Below are positions 1-8,027 of a stretch of 22,607 nt of DNA, one piece after another. The notes under the pieces were generated by a model. That model saw only the letters and a list, made by a program, of their open reading frames with translations, was not told the origin of the DNA and ran no database searches. The stretch lies in the NCBI GenBank assembly GCA_007123335.1, contig SKLG01000331.1, forward strand, positions 1 through 22,607, in the 5' to 3' direction. A program made the translations under genes and the position numbers. The stretch comes from Anaerolineae bacterium. GTDB lineage: Bacteria; Chloroflexota; Anaerolineae; UBA1429. Position 1 is the first letter of the stretch. The number at the start of each line of letters is the position of its first letter.

Positions 1-429
1 TGCGATGACCGGAGGGCTGCGAGGTCCGAAAGCTATCGTTGATCACGGTCTTTGGCACCAGTATGCAAGTCGGATCACCGATCATGCTCCCGGAGACCAT
101 AAATTTGGATCTACTGAGTCTTGGCTTTGTGACGCCAAGCCAAGCATTCAAATAATGACAATGACTATCGTATCATCCAAGGCCAGCGCACACAAGCCAT
201 CTACTATACGCACGCATGACGCCAGAGTAGCGGCCTGCGCCTCCCTGGAGCGATATTGGTCCCAGTGCCCTTGCATCTACCTGACAAGCCGCATACAATT
301 TAGGCATCGACACGCGCTGCAGATAGCGCATCGTCGGTTAGGTGGCGCCAAAGACAAGATATCTGTCCATCCATACAAAAGCCGACTTATGTTCGACTGC
401 AAAGCTGGCTGATGCAGCGGAGGTTGATC
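1..429. other. No recognisable gene; intergenic or upstream stretch
   Basis: No protein or RNA gene can be supported here. An open frame of about 135 codons runs from base 5 to 412, but its translation has no recognisable domain, its composition is unlike the neighbouring proteins, and no ribosome site can be seen before it. A small inverted repeat with arms CTTGGC (120-125) and GCCAAG (134-139) is present. No convincing promoter for the methyltransferase at 430 was found. The stretch may hold the end of a transcription unit that lies mostly to the left of the window. Confidence 0.5.
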
Positions 430-1254
430 ATGGCAAATCGAGATCCGGCCTGGATCCGCGCACACGTGGAAGATGAGGACGATTGGTCCCGTTGGAGGCA
501 GAGCCCTCTGCAGCAGGTCGATGTGAACGTGCACATTCACTATCTGCGACGATGGCTTCAGGGCCAGGAACGGGTATTGGAGGTAGGAGCCGGCGCTGGC
601 CTTTTTACCAAGGAACTCGCGGGCATCGTCGAGCGCGTTGTTGTCGTCGACATGTCGGAAGACAAGCTGGCGCGCAACCGTCGCAACGCCGAAGCAATGG
701 GCTATGCTGGTGCCATCGAGACCTGGCGCCAGTGCAATATGGTCGATCTGTCACAGAATTACAGCGAGGGTGAGTTCGATGCCGTCGTCTGCTACGGAGG
801 ACCGTTAAGCTACATCCTCGATCTTCGCCACAAGGCCATGCGCGAACTGGTCCACGTCACCAAGTTCGATGGCCTCTTGTTCCTCAGCGCCAAAAGCCTA
901 TGGGGCACCGTACACGAAAGCCTACCGCATATTATGCGCATGGATCCGCGCATCAATCAAGAGATCGTGGACACCGGCAATCTCGGCCCGGACAAGGTCG
1001 CCGTCGCCTCTCGTTTCGCACACGCATACCGTGCCGACGAGTTCCGGGCTTTTATCGAAGAAGCTGGCGCCTCTGTTGAGCTCATGTCCGCCAGCAACTG
1101 CCTGTCATCGACATGGAAGGATCTGCTCAATGTGTGGCGAGAAGATGAGCGCACCTGGCAACATTTGCTAGATCTAGAGCTCCAAGCTTGCCGCCAACCG
1201 GGCTGTTTGGACATGGGCTCGCACATCCTGGCCATTGCCCGCAAGCAAGCCTAG
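430..1254 (+). CDS. Class I SAM-dependent methyltransferase
   Basis: This 274-residue protein has the Rossmann-type methyltransferase fold. Motif I is VLEVGAGAGLF at residues 49-59 (SAM binding). The acidic end of strand 2 is the VVVVD segment ending at Asp74. A motif-IV-like segment reads FDAVVCYGGPLSY near residues 116-128. The last part (DEFRAFIEEAGASVELM) fits the C-terminal half of the fold. The start at 430 is chosen because GCGGAGG (417-423) lies 6 nt before it; an in-frame ATG at 412 lies upstream of that site. The substrate is unknown: the family covers small molecules, quinones and proteins. The gene stands alone and meets the next operon tail to tail. The family call is secure; the role is open. 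Confidence 0.88.
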   Translation: MANRDPAWIRAHVEDEDDWSRWRQSPLQQVDVNVHIHYLRRWLQGQERVLEVGAGAGLFTKELAGIVERVVVVDMSEDKLARNRRNAEAMGYAGAIETWRQCNMVDLSQNYSEGEFDAVVCYGGPLSYILDLRHKAMRELVHVTKFDGLLFLSAKSLWGTVHESLPHIMRMDPRINQEIVDTGNLGPDKVAVASRFAHAYRADEFRAFIEEAGASVELMSASNCLSSTWKDLLNVWREDERTWQHLLDLELQACRQPGCLDMGSHILAIARKQA

Positions 1255-1271
1255 ATCCTTCGTCTCACGGC

Positions 1272-1297
1272 GTGGGCTTGGCGTCTACGCCGCCCAC
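1272..1297. terminator. Candidate bidirectional terminator hairpin, no T-run
   Basis: Nested stems lie between two convergent genes. The outer stem is GTGGGC (1272-1277) with GCCCAC (1292-1297). The inner stem is GGCG/CGCC around a TCTA loop, with a TT bulge on the left arm. No T-tract follows on either strand, so termination is inferred from position and stem strength only. Confidence 0.45.
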
Positions 1298-1331
1298 ATC
1301 TGACGGTAGCCGCCGACTAGGACAGCGCCGC

Positions 1332-2144
1332 TCACACCAAGGGATACGGTACGTTGCGCCAATCACGGCGAGGCCGGGGATACACCCCTCGGCGCAGCAC
1401 TGTCGCGACACGTTGACGCAACGCAACCAGTTCCTTACGCTCGATGAGCTCCAACAATGCGTCAACGATGGTCGAGTCGTCAGTCAGCGTCTGACGCAAC
1501 CTACGCAGATCCGCCATCCATGTTGCCGGGATGGTCTCTCCAGCGTAATCCCAGATGACCGTGCGCAGCTTGTAATCAACATGAAAGGTCAATCCGTGAT
1601 CGATGGCCCATAAACGCCCGTCCTGGCCTTTGATCACGTGCCCACCTTTGCGATCGGCGTTGTTTACCACATAATCAAACACTGCCATCTGCCGCAAAGC
1701 GGTATCGTGGGCTGGGTCCTCGCGCAGTGTGAAAAAATGCTCCTCCCAGTCGGTGTGGACAAAGAACTGGACGCTTCCGAGACCCTCAGGCCCCTCGCGC
1801 AGCAACACCGGCGGGATAGCCGGCCAGCCTAAAACGCGGCTCAAGAGATACGCAGCCACTTCGCGGCGGCATAGAGTACTGGCAGGGAAATCCCACAACC
1901 GCTGCTCGCCGCGCGCAGGCTTGTACACTGCCAGCGCCTGCATCTCGGCGCCCTCCACCATGACGAGAAAGGTATAGTTGGAGCTCCACGGTACAAGCCC
2001 CTGAAGGGTGAGGTCTCCGTGCAACAATAAATCAAGGATCCGTTCCTCCGAAACGTGCTCAAGTTCAGAGCTTGGCCCGTCTACGGAGCCGCGTTCGCCG
2101 TTGTCAGGCATATTAGCTGTCTCATCGCCGGGCTGGCGAGACAT
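1332..2144 (-). CDS. SCO1664-type protein with PI3/PI4-kinase/HipA-like fold
   Basis: This 270-residue protein matches the conserved SCO1664 family (a PI3/4-kinase-like hypothetical family, TIGR03843 type), which is usually encoded next to DUF3090 genes, as here. Kinase-like landmarks can be seen: a VYKP lysine (Lys75), the helix CRREVAAYLL (about 92-101), the catalytic-loop-like FDYVVNNADRKGGHV (156-170), and a metal-site segment AIDHGLTFH (Asp182). Phosphotransfer activity is therefore plausible, but family members are uncharacterised. The start is taken as the ATG at 2144, 8 nt after the DUF3090 stop. The frame also runs back to a TTG at 2195, which would overlap the upstream gene, and an ATG at 2111 is possible. 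It is the last gene of the PadR-trxB-DUF3090 operon. The N-terminal 30 residues are acidic and probably disordered. Confidence 0.82.
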   Translation of the reverse strand: MSRQPGDETANMPDNGERGSVDGPSSELEHVSEERILDLLLHGDLTLQGLVPWSSNYTFLVMVEGAEMQALAVYKPARGEQRLWDFPASTLCRREVAAYLLSRVLGWPAIPPVLLREGPEGLGSVQFFVHTDWEEHFFTLREDPAHDTALRQMAVFDYVVNNADRKGGHVIKGQDGRLWAIDHGLTFHVDYKLRTVIWDYAGETIPATWMADLRRLRQTLTDDSTIVDALLELIERKELVALRQRVATVLRRGVYPRPRRDWRNVPYPLV

Positions 2145-2152
2145 CACCGGAG

Positions 2153-2683
2153 TCACATCGCCTGCGCCTTGCCGTGTCCATTCCCGCGCGGGCAAAAGTG
2201 CCCATCAGGATCCATGGGCTCGTTGCACAGCGGGCAGATCGGCCGCCCTTGAGCCACGACCTCTTTGGCCTGGCGGCTGAGTGCGCGCATCTGTCCCGGG
2301 CTCGCCCATAGACGAGCGACGGCGGGCTCTTCCTCGGCAAAGGGGATCTCTTGAACCACCAGGACCAGCAGGTGCGATAGTTGGTCAAAACCCAGGCCGA
2401 TCTGGCCGACCACAAAGGATGAGCTGGCGGCCTCCTCTTCGTCCAACCCGGGCAAGTCGGGTTCGTCCACACTCGACATAGCCCGCACCTCTTGCTGCTC
2501 CAACTCTTCTAGAATGCGATCGATCCCCTGCGCTAGCGCAGCGACTTGCTCCTTTTCCATCTTGAGACTGATCGTCTGCCCAGCGCCGATAGCCTGCAGG
2601 AAAAAGGTCCGTCTGCCGGGGCGACCGATAGCTCCCACGGCAATAGTGCTTACTGGGTTCAGTTCATATTCCTCGGGCGACAT
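2153..2683 (-). CDS. DUF3090 family protein with C-terminal zinc-ribbon-like motif
   Basis: This 176-residue protein fits DUF3090 (TIGR03847 type). The N-terminal part, GRPGRRTFFLQA (20-31) followed by a helix rich in Glu and Gln (about 43-65), is characteristic. The C-terminus carries CPLC (Cys150, Cys153) and HFCPRGNGH (His162, Cys164, His170), which could bind zinc. The function is unknown; its constant partner is the SCO1664-type kinase-like protein. It starts 13 nt after the thioredoxin reductase stop and ends 8 nt before the next gene, so cotranscription is very likely. The ATG at 2683 follows a moderately purine-rich stretch (AGGAATGAGAG). Confidence 0.87.
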   Translation of the reverse strand: MSPEEYELNPVSTIAVGAIGRPGRRTFFLQAIGAGQTISLKMEKEQVAALAQGIDRILEELEQQEVRAMSSVDEPDLPGLDEEEAASSSFVVGQIGLGFDQLSHLLVLVVQEIPFAEEEPAVARLWASPGQMRALSRQAKEVVAQGRPICPLCNEPMDPDGHFCPRGNGHGKAQAM

Positions 2684-2696
2684 CGTCTCTCATTCC

Positions 2697-3722
2697 TCAG
2701 TCTGCGACCTGCTGTTGCTGTTCCTCAAATGCCTTCTCGGACAAAAAGCGCTCGGCCTCTATGGCTGCGGCGGCGCCAGACCCAGCCGCGATGACCACCT
2801 GACGAAACCAAGGGTCCTGTACATCACCTGCCGCAAACACCCCTTCCACGCTGGTACGCTGTCGCTTATCCGTCACGATATACCCATCCTTGTCCAGCTC
2901 CAGCTGGTCGCGAAAGAGCTGAGTATTGGGTATCAGGCCAACGTAGATGAAAACTCCATCACAAGAGATGTCAAGACTCTCGCCTGTCTTCACATCGTGG
3001 CCCCGAACTCTCTTCACCGATTGATCACCGACGATCTCATCCAGAACCGTGTTCCATACAAAACGTATCTTGGAATTGCTGTTGGCTCTGGCGACCAGTG
3101 TGGGCCCCGCGCGCAGGCGATCGCGACGATGGACGACAATGACCTCCTCGGCAAAGCGCGTCAAAAAGATGCCCTCATCAAGAGCGCTATCCCCACCACC
3201 GACCACGACGACCGTCTTGTCGCGATAGAAGAAGCCATCGCATGTCGCACAAGTCGACACGCCCCGCCCCCAAAACTCTTTTTCTCCTGGAATACCCAGT
3301 TGGCGCGGTGAGGTGCCGGTGCAGATGATCATGCTCCTGGCGCGAATCAATGGGCCGTGGGTTTTGAGCACAAAAGGATAGGCACTGAGGTCCACCGAGG
3401 TCACTTCTTCGTAAGCGATTTCGGCCCCAAACTGCCGGGCCTGTAAAGACATCTGCTCGGCCAGGTCCAGACCACCGATCCCATCGGGAAATCCCGGATA
3501 GTTCTCCATCTCGTCGGTCGTTGCCGCTTGCCCTCCCAGTGCGGGGCCCACCAGGATGAGCGGCTTGAGCATCGCTCGTGCGCCATAAAGCCCCGCCGAC
3601 AGACCTGCGGGTCCCGCGCCGATGATCACCATCTCGCGATCGATAGCTTCTTGTTTCTGTTGTTTTCCCGCTTTGGTCCGCTTTAATCGGTTGATGTCCA
3701 GAGATAGCGAGATATCTGTCAT
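2697..3722 (-). CDS. trxB: Thioredoxin-disulfide reductase
   Basis: This flavoenzyme uses NADPH to reduce thioredoxin in the cytoplasm. Residue landmarks are the FAD-binding GAGPAG (35-40), the redox-active CATC (Cys158-Cys161), the NADPH-binding GGGDSA (175-180), HRRDRLRA (198-205), and the second FAD motif GVFAAGDVQD (294-303). At 341 residues it is slightly long because about 25 charged residues precede the FAD domain and a Gln-rich tail follows. The start at 3722 is fixed by GGGAGG placed 5 nt upstream; the frame extends further back without such a site. It lies 61 nt downstream of a PadR regulator and 13 nt upstream of the DUF3090 gene, in one operon. No thioredoxin gene is visible in the window. 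Confidence 0.95.
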   Translation of the reverse strand: MTDISLSLDINRLKRTKAGKQQKQEAIDREMVIIGAGPAGLSAGLYGARAMLKPLILVGPALGGQAATTDEMENYPGFPDGIGGLDLAEQMSLQARQFGAEIAYEEVTSVDLSAYPFVLKTHGPLIRARSMIICTGTSPRQLGIPGEKEFWGRGVSTCATCDGFFYRDKTVVVVGGGDSALDEGIFLTRFAEEVIVVHRRDRLRAGPTLVARANSNSKIRFVWNTVLDEIVGDQSVKRVRGHDVKTGESLDISCDGVFIYVGLIPNTQLFRDQLELDKDGYIVTDKRQRTSVEGVFAAGDVQDPWFRQVVIAAGSGAAAAIEAERFLSEKAFEEQQQQVAD

Positions 3723-3783
3723 ACATGCCTCCCGAAGAAATGCCTGATGGGCTTGCGAACATCCCGAGCCCTCATGCGGTAAC

Positions 3784-4206
3784 TCATGCGCCGCGATCGA
3801 CGTCAGACTGGCTCGACGCTTCCACCTGTTCCTCGACCTCATACTCGTACGCATCCAGAAACTCGTGCAAGATGCGGTCTGTGGCTCGCAGATCCTCCAC
3901 CCAGTGGGCGAGATAGGTCTGGCCTGCGTCGGTTATCTCATAGACACGACGGGGCGGCCCCGCCGTCTCCTCCAGATCCCAGTCTGATCGCACCATTCCC
4001 GTCTCCTCGAGACGTCGCAACGTGCGATACACCGCCGAGAAATCTACCGGGTATTGCTCAAAACCCAATGATTGCAGCCCTTCCATCAGCGCATATCCAT
4101 GAAGCGGTCGGCGACATAGCAACAAAAGCAAGACCGGCTCGACAAAGCGGCTGATCCGCCGCGGGCATGCACCACGGCGTCCTCTACGATTGCGCTCTGG
4201 CGCCAT
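3784..4206 (-). CDS. PadR-family transcriptional regulator
   Basis: This 140-residue winged-helix repressor is of PadR type. The DNA-binding domain spans about residues 19-95: LLLLCRRPLHGYALMEGL, then VDFSAVYRTLRRLEETGMV (recognition helix), then the wing RRVYEITDAGQTYL. A short acidic C-terminal helix (DAYEYEVEEQVEAS) probably dimerises. The start codon at 4206 has the SD GGAGGAG directly upstream. It heads the operon that contains trxB, DUF3090 and the SCO1664-type gene, so it probably controls itself and these genes, and possibly the divergent GH42 gene. PadR proteins commonly repress their own promoters; the effector here is unknown. Confidence 0.92.
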   Translation of the reverse strand: MAPERNRRGRRGACPRRISRFVEPVLLLLLCRRPLHGYALMEGLQSLGFEQYPVDFSAVYRTLRRLEETGMVRSDWDLEETAGPPRRVYEITDAGQTYLAHWVEDLRATDRILHEFLDAYEYEVEEQVEASSQSDVDRGA

Positions 4207-4287
4207 ACTCCTCCATCTCTAACAATATCTCGCTGCCTCCACGGGGAGGATTCTCAATAGGTTCTGTTTGCCTTGAAGAACATACTG

Positions 4288-4316
4288 ATTATAGCCCGGC
4301 ATGGGGAGAGCGTCAA
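4288..4316 (-). promoter_or_regulatory. Sigma70-type promoter for the PadR-trxB operon
   Basis: On the minus strand, TTGACG (4311-4316) and a perfect TATAAT (4288-4293) are separated by 17 nt. The start of transcription would fall near 4281, giving a leader of about 75 nt. In that leader, CCTCC and GGAGG (plus-strand 4236-4240 and 4245-4249) can form a small hairpin. Confidence 0.75.
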
Positions 4317-4347
4317 TGCCACCGCGCGGGCTCACCGCAGAATCGCG

Positions 4348-4377
4348 TTGACAGCCTCAGACTATCCGGTCTATACT
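4348..4377 (+). promoter_or_regulatory. Sigma70-type promoter for the GH42 gene
   Basis: TTGACA (4348-4353) and TATACT (4372-4377) are 18 nt apart. The predicted start near 4384 gives a leader of about 25 nt containing the ribosome site GTGGAGG before the ATG at 4409. It is back to back with the PadR promoter; the two -35 boxes are about 31 nt apart. Confidence 0.72.
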
Positions 4378-4408
4378 GCGACAGCGTTTTCTTGTGGAGG
4401 GATAATCG

Positions 4409-6421
4409 ATGTACTATGGCGTCGACTATTATCCTGAGCACTGGCCTCGGGAGCGTTGGGATACAGACGCACAGATGATGCAGCAGGCCGGCATCAACCT
4501 GGTGCGCATGGGCGAATTCGCATGGGCCCTCTTGGAGCCGAAACAAGGCCACTATACCATGGAATGGCTCGATGAGGCGATCGAACTACTCGGCCAACAT
4601 GGTATTGCGACCGTACTGGGCACCCCTACGGCAGCCCCACCTGCCTGGCTATGCCATGCTTACCCTGAGATTCTGCGGGTGACGCGTGATGGTCAACGCG
4701 TGACCTTTGGCATGCGCCGGCCCTATTGCCCCGGCAATGATTGGTATCAACAGCTCTCGGCCAAGATCGTACTTGCCATGGCGGAGCACTATGGCCAGAA
4801 TCCGCACGTCATAGGATGGCAGATAGACAATGAACTTGGGTGCCACGACTCTACCCGCTGCTACTGCCCCGAATGTCAGAAGCGATTTCAGCTCTGGGCC
4901 AAACAGAAGTATAAAAGTCTTGACGCCCTAAACGCCGGTTGGGGGACGACAGTCTGGAGCCAGATCTATACGGCGTGGGAGCAGATTCCCTTGCCATGGA
5001 GCACCTCCGGCGCCTCGAATCCCAATCTGGAGTTGGATTTCTGGCGATTCTCTTCAGATCAGATGATCGCCTACCAGACAAGACAGGTAGAGATCCTTTG
5101 CAGACAATGCCCGGAGAAAAGCATCACCACGAACTTGATGGGCTTTGACTTTCAGGATATCGACTATTTCGCGTTGGCCAAGGGATTGGATTATGTATCT
5201 TGGGACAACTTTCCCCTTCTGAATCGCCGCGAGCCGGCAGATACCGCCCTGAGCCACGCCACCATGCGGAGTCTAAAGGACCGTCCTTTCTGGGTCATGG
5301 AGCAACAAGCAGGCCCCACCGGCGCGCAAATCATGAATGATACCCCAAAGCCGGGTCAGTTGCGCCTGTGGGCTTATCAAGCACTGGCCCACGGTGCCGA
5401 TGCGATGGTCTATTTCCGCTGGCGCACCTGTCCCTTTAACACAGAGATGTTCTGGCACGGCATTCTTGATCACGATGGCGTTCCACGTCGGCGCTATAAG
5501 GAGATCGCCCAGGTGGGCCAAGAGCTGGGCCGCATCGGCCGACACGTGATCGGGGGGGCCACGCCCAAGGCTGCGGCGATGATTCTGTCTTATGATAGCA
5601 GCTTTGCCCTAGAGCTCCAGCCCAATGCTAAAGGCATGTCCTACAGCGATCTATTCAGCCGCTTTCACCGCGCCCTTCACGAGCTGCATGTACCCGTGGA
5701 TATCGTTGCTCCCGATGCCGATCTGACGCCGTACCGCCTGGTCGTCGTGCCGACGCTACATCTCGTTCGCGAAGAGTGGGTTGCCAATCTGGAGCGATAT
5801 GTTCAGCAAGGAGGCTGGTTGGTGATCGGCCCGCGCAGCGGCGTCAAAGACAAGACCAACTGTGTCAGCACCGAAACGCTCCCTGGTCTCTTGCGCAATC
5901 TGTGTGGAATCGAGGTCGATGAATACGTTGCTCTAGGAGAGTATGATGATAATGCGATCCTATTCGAATCACAGACGTTAGGCACTACACAGGCCGATTT
6001 GGCGGATGCCGTCTGCGCCACCCATGTCTGGTGCGAGATATTGAATCCCTTTGCGGCCGAGACGTTGGCAAGGTACACCGATAGCTACTATGCCGACAAG
6101 CCCGCCATCACCCTACGCAGGAGCGATTCTGGCGGCGGCACCGTATACGTGGGCACCATTGGCAACAATGGATTGTACACGGTACTGATCACCTGGTTGG
6201 TGGCGCATTCACGTCTTGCCTCGCTGCTCAAGGCGCCCGACGGTGTCGAGATCACCGCTCGAGAGCGCAACGGCGTCAGCCACCTCTTTGTGCTCAATCA
6301 TACTGACCAGGAACAGCTCGTCAGAATCCCCTATCGATCTCGGGACCTGATCAGCGATCGTGCGATAGAGACATGGACGACCATCGAACCTTATGGCGTT
6401 TATGTTCTCGTCGGGGCATAG
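4409..6421 (+). CDS. GH42 family beta-galactosidase
   Basis: This 670-residue glycoside hydrolase of family 42 cleaves beta-galactosides by a retaining mechanism. The N-terminal TIM barrel opens with MYYGVDYYPEHWP and carries the acid/base in GWQIDNELG (Glu142) and the nucleophile in FWVMEQQAGP (Glu298). Cys107 and the CYCPEC cluster (Cys151, Cys153, Cys156) match the zinc site of GH42 enzymes. The trimerisation-type middle domain (about 390-590) and a small C-terminal beta domain (VLNHTDQEQLVRI) are both present, so the protein is full length. There is no signal peptide, so it acts on imported oligosaccharides in the cytoplasm. The downstream solute-binding lipoprotein may supply its substrate. 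Some members act on beta- or alpha-linked arabinose or galacto-oligosaccharides, so lactose should not be assumed. Confidence 0.95.
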   Translation: MYYGVDYYPEHWPRERWDTDAQMMQQAGINLVRMGEFAWALLEPKQGHYTMEWLDEAIELLGQHGIATVLGTPTAAPPAWLCHAYPEILRVTRDGQRVTFGMRRPYCPGNDWYQQLSAKIVLAMAEHYGQNPHVIGWQIDNELGCHDSTRCYCPECQKRFQLWAKQKYKSLDALNAGWGTTVWSQIYTAWEQIPLPWSTSGASNPNLELDFWRFSSDQMIAYQTRQVEILCRQCPEKSITTNLMGFDFQDIDYFALAKGLDYVSWDNFPLLNRREPADTALSHATMRSLKDRPFWVMEQQAGPTGAQIMNDTPKPGQLRLWAYQALAHGADAMVYFRWRTCPFNTEMFWHGILDHDGVPRRRYKEIAQVGQELGRIGRHVIGGATPKAAAMILSYDSSFALELQPNAKGMSYSDLFSRFHRALHELHVPVDIVAPDADLTPYRLVVVPTLHLVREEWVANLERYVQQGGWLVIGPRSGVKDKTNCVSTETLPGLLRNLCGIEVDEYVALGEYDDNAILFESQTLGTTQADLADAVCATHVWCEILNPFAAETLARYTDSYYADKPAITLRRSDSGGGTVYVGTIGNNGLYTVLITWLVAHSRLASLLKAPDGVEITARERNGVSHLFVLNHTDQEQLVRIPYRSRDLISDRAIETWTTIEPYGVYVLVGA

Positions 6422-6544
6422 GGTATACTGCCTTTACATCCCGTCTTGCCCGGGCTCATCGTTGGCAGCAACGCACGAATGCCCAAGGCACTGTTTGGCA
6501 TCGTCAAAGGCAGGATCACGATAGAGATCATAAGGAAGATGTAC

Positions 6545-8011
6545 GTGTCATTGACCCGTCGTCGCCTCTTGCAGCGCAGCCTGATCTATGTCCAAAGCCT
6601 GACTGGCGGCATGTTGCTATCAGCCTGTCGCTCGCGATTTGTCCAGGTATCGCCCATCGTGCCTGTGACCCGTGAGACCACGCCAGCAGAACCCGAGCCT
6701 TCGGGGACGCCCAGCAGTGCTGTTCCTACTTGGACGCCACAGCTCGATGCATCACCGCCAGCACCGGCGTCGCCGGCTCCGCCTGCGCCACGCATCATCG
6801 TCGCTGACGTGAGCGCCTACGGATGGACCCAATTCGCCCGCAGCCGCGCCAACGAGTTCACACAGCGACACCCCGAGATGCGCATAGAATGGCGCAACGT
6901 CCTGCCCTGGCCGACATATTTTGCGCGTGTCGCCGCATTGCAGGCCAGCGGTGATCCTGCAGATCTCCTGGAGGCCCCCTTTGGCGTACCGCTTGTCCAC
7001 TGGGGGCGGATGCAGACCATCACGCCGCTGGACGATCTCCTGCGCGACCAGGCTTTCTCGCTGGATGGTGTATTCTCCTCAGCAATCCAATCCTGCTCAG
7101 TGGCCGGGCGTCTGATGGGCATTCCCCTCTTTGCCGATCCAGGCGACGCTCTCCTGCTTTATCATCGTCACAGCCTGACAGCAAAGCAACTCAGCATACC
7201 ACAGGCAGAATGGACCTTGACAGATTTGGAGGAGCTGGCTACGCAGGCTCAACAGGAGACGAAAGGTATCTATGGATTGGGGTTGCGGGCCGCCATGCCC
7301 GGCGCTTCCGCCTTGCTGCATCTGTTCGGCGGCAGTCTGCTGTCGACGGATGGCCAACGCTGCACCGCTGCCCGCGATGAGAGCGTCGAGTGCCTGGCCT
7401 GGTTACAAAACATGATCTATGCACGGCAGGCAGCGCCGTCCCCCCAGATCATGGTACGTGGTGCCCTTGACATGCTGCACCGGGGACAACTCTGCATGCT
7501 GCGCGGCTCGCTAAGCGATCTCTCCATCACCCGCCGTCTGCTTGAGGGCACACAGGCCGCAACGGACGTGGAAGCAACCCTATTTCCCGCACACCCTGAC
7601 ACCCATCGGCGGGCCGCCACCAGCAGCGGCATCGCCTATTGCCTGGGAGCGCGCTCTCGGGTGAGGGCTGACGTGCTGCGCTGGATCGCGTTTATGACCA
7701 GTGTCGAGGCCGGCGTGGAGCTATTTCTCGGGGACTATGCTATGCCCGGCGCACGAGGTGAGGCGTGGCGGCATCCGCTCGTAGCGCGACAAGAGCCTAT
7801 CGTCAGCGCATTGGCCGACGTAGCCGAGGTCGCCGCGCAAGAGTCGGTGCCCTGGAACGAGTGGCTGGATGCCTGTTACGAAGCATGGAATCGTCATGTC
7901 AACGATCTACTGGAGCGCCGATCCGATCCCGACACCTGTGCCGATAGGATCTGCCATGATCTGCGCTCCATTCTGCAACGCCCACCCCCACAGGCGCTTG
8001 TCATGCCCTGA
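6545..8011 (+). CDS. ABC sugar-type solute-binding lipoprotein
   Basis: The protein fits family 1 extracellular solute-binding proteins: FTQRHPEMRIEWRNV, DPADLLEAPFG, YGLGLRAAMPGASALLHLFGGSLL, and a C-terminal helical lobe. The N-terminus has a Tat-like signal (TRRRLLQ at residues 4-10), a short hydrophobic stretch and a lipobox LLSAC (Cys28), followed by a linker of about 45 residues rich in Pro, Ala, Ser and Thr. The start is uncertain. I prefer GTG 6545, which has AAGGA 8 nt upstream; ATG 6539 lies only 2 nt from the same site. That gives 488 residues. It follows the GH42 gene by 123 nt and no permease or ATPase gene adjoins it, so its import partners must be elsewhere. The sugar role is inferred from the family and neighbour. 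Confidence 0.85.
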   Translation: MSLTRRRLLQRSLIYVQSLTGGMLLSACRSRFVQVSPIVPVTRETTPAEPEPSGTPSSAVPTWTPQLDASPPAPASPAPPAPRIIVADVSAYGWTQFARSRANEFTQRHPEMRIEWRNVLPWPTYFARVAALQASGDPADLLEAPFGVPLVHWGRMQTITPLDDLLRDQAFSLDGVFSSAIQSCSVAGRLMGIPLFADPGDALLLYHRHSLTAKQLSIPQAEWTLTDLEELATQAQQETKGIYGLGLRAAMPGASALLHLFGGSLLSTDGQRCTAARDESVECLAWLQNMIYARQAAPSPQIMVRGALDMLHRGQLCMLRGSLSDLSITRRLLEGTQAATDVEATLFPAHPDTHRRAATSSGIAYCLGARSRVRADVLRWIAFMTSVEAGVELFLGDYAMPGARGEAWRHPLVARQEPIVSALADVAEVAAQESVPWNEWLDACYEAWNRHVNDLLERRSDPDTCADRICHDLRSILQRPPPQALVMP

Positions 8012-8027
8012 TATCGACTACATCAGG
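8007..8027. terminator. Weak hairpin covering two convergent stop codons
   Basis: CCTGAT (8007-8012) and ATCAGG (8022-8027) form a 6-bp stem over a 9-nt loop. The stem contains the stop codon of the lipoprotein gene and the loop contains that of pyrG, which are only 6 nt apart. It is short and has no T-tract, so it is only a candidate. Confidence 0.25.

Noticed and set aside
5..412. Open frame of about 135 codons at the left edge
   Set aside because: There is no recognisable domain, no visible ribosome site and an unusual composition. It reads like chance openness in intergenic DNA, although a real small gene cannot be fully excluded.
2145..2195. Longer N-terminus of the SCO1664-type protein from TTG 2195
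   Set aside because: It would overlap the DUF3090 gene and has no better ribosome site. The ATG at 2144 gives a normal operon junction.
2514..3311. 265-codon open frame on the plus strand
   Set aside because: It lies antisense to trxB and the DUF3090 gene, both of which have clear family motifs.
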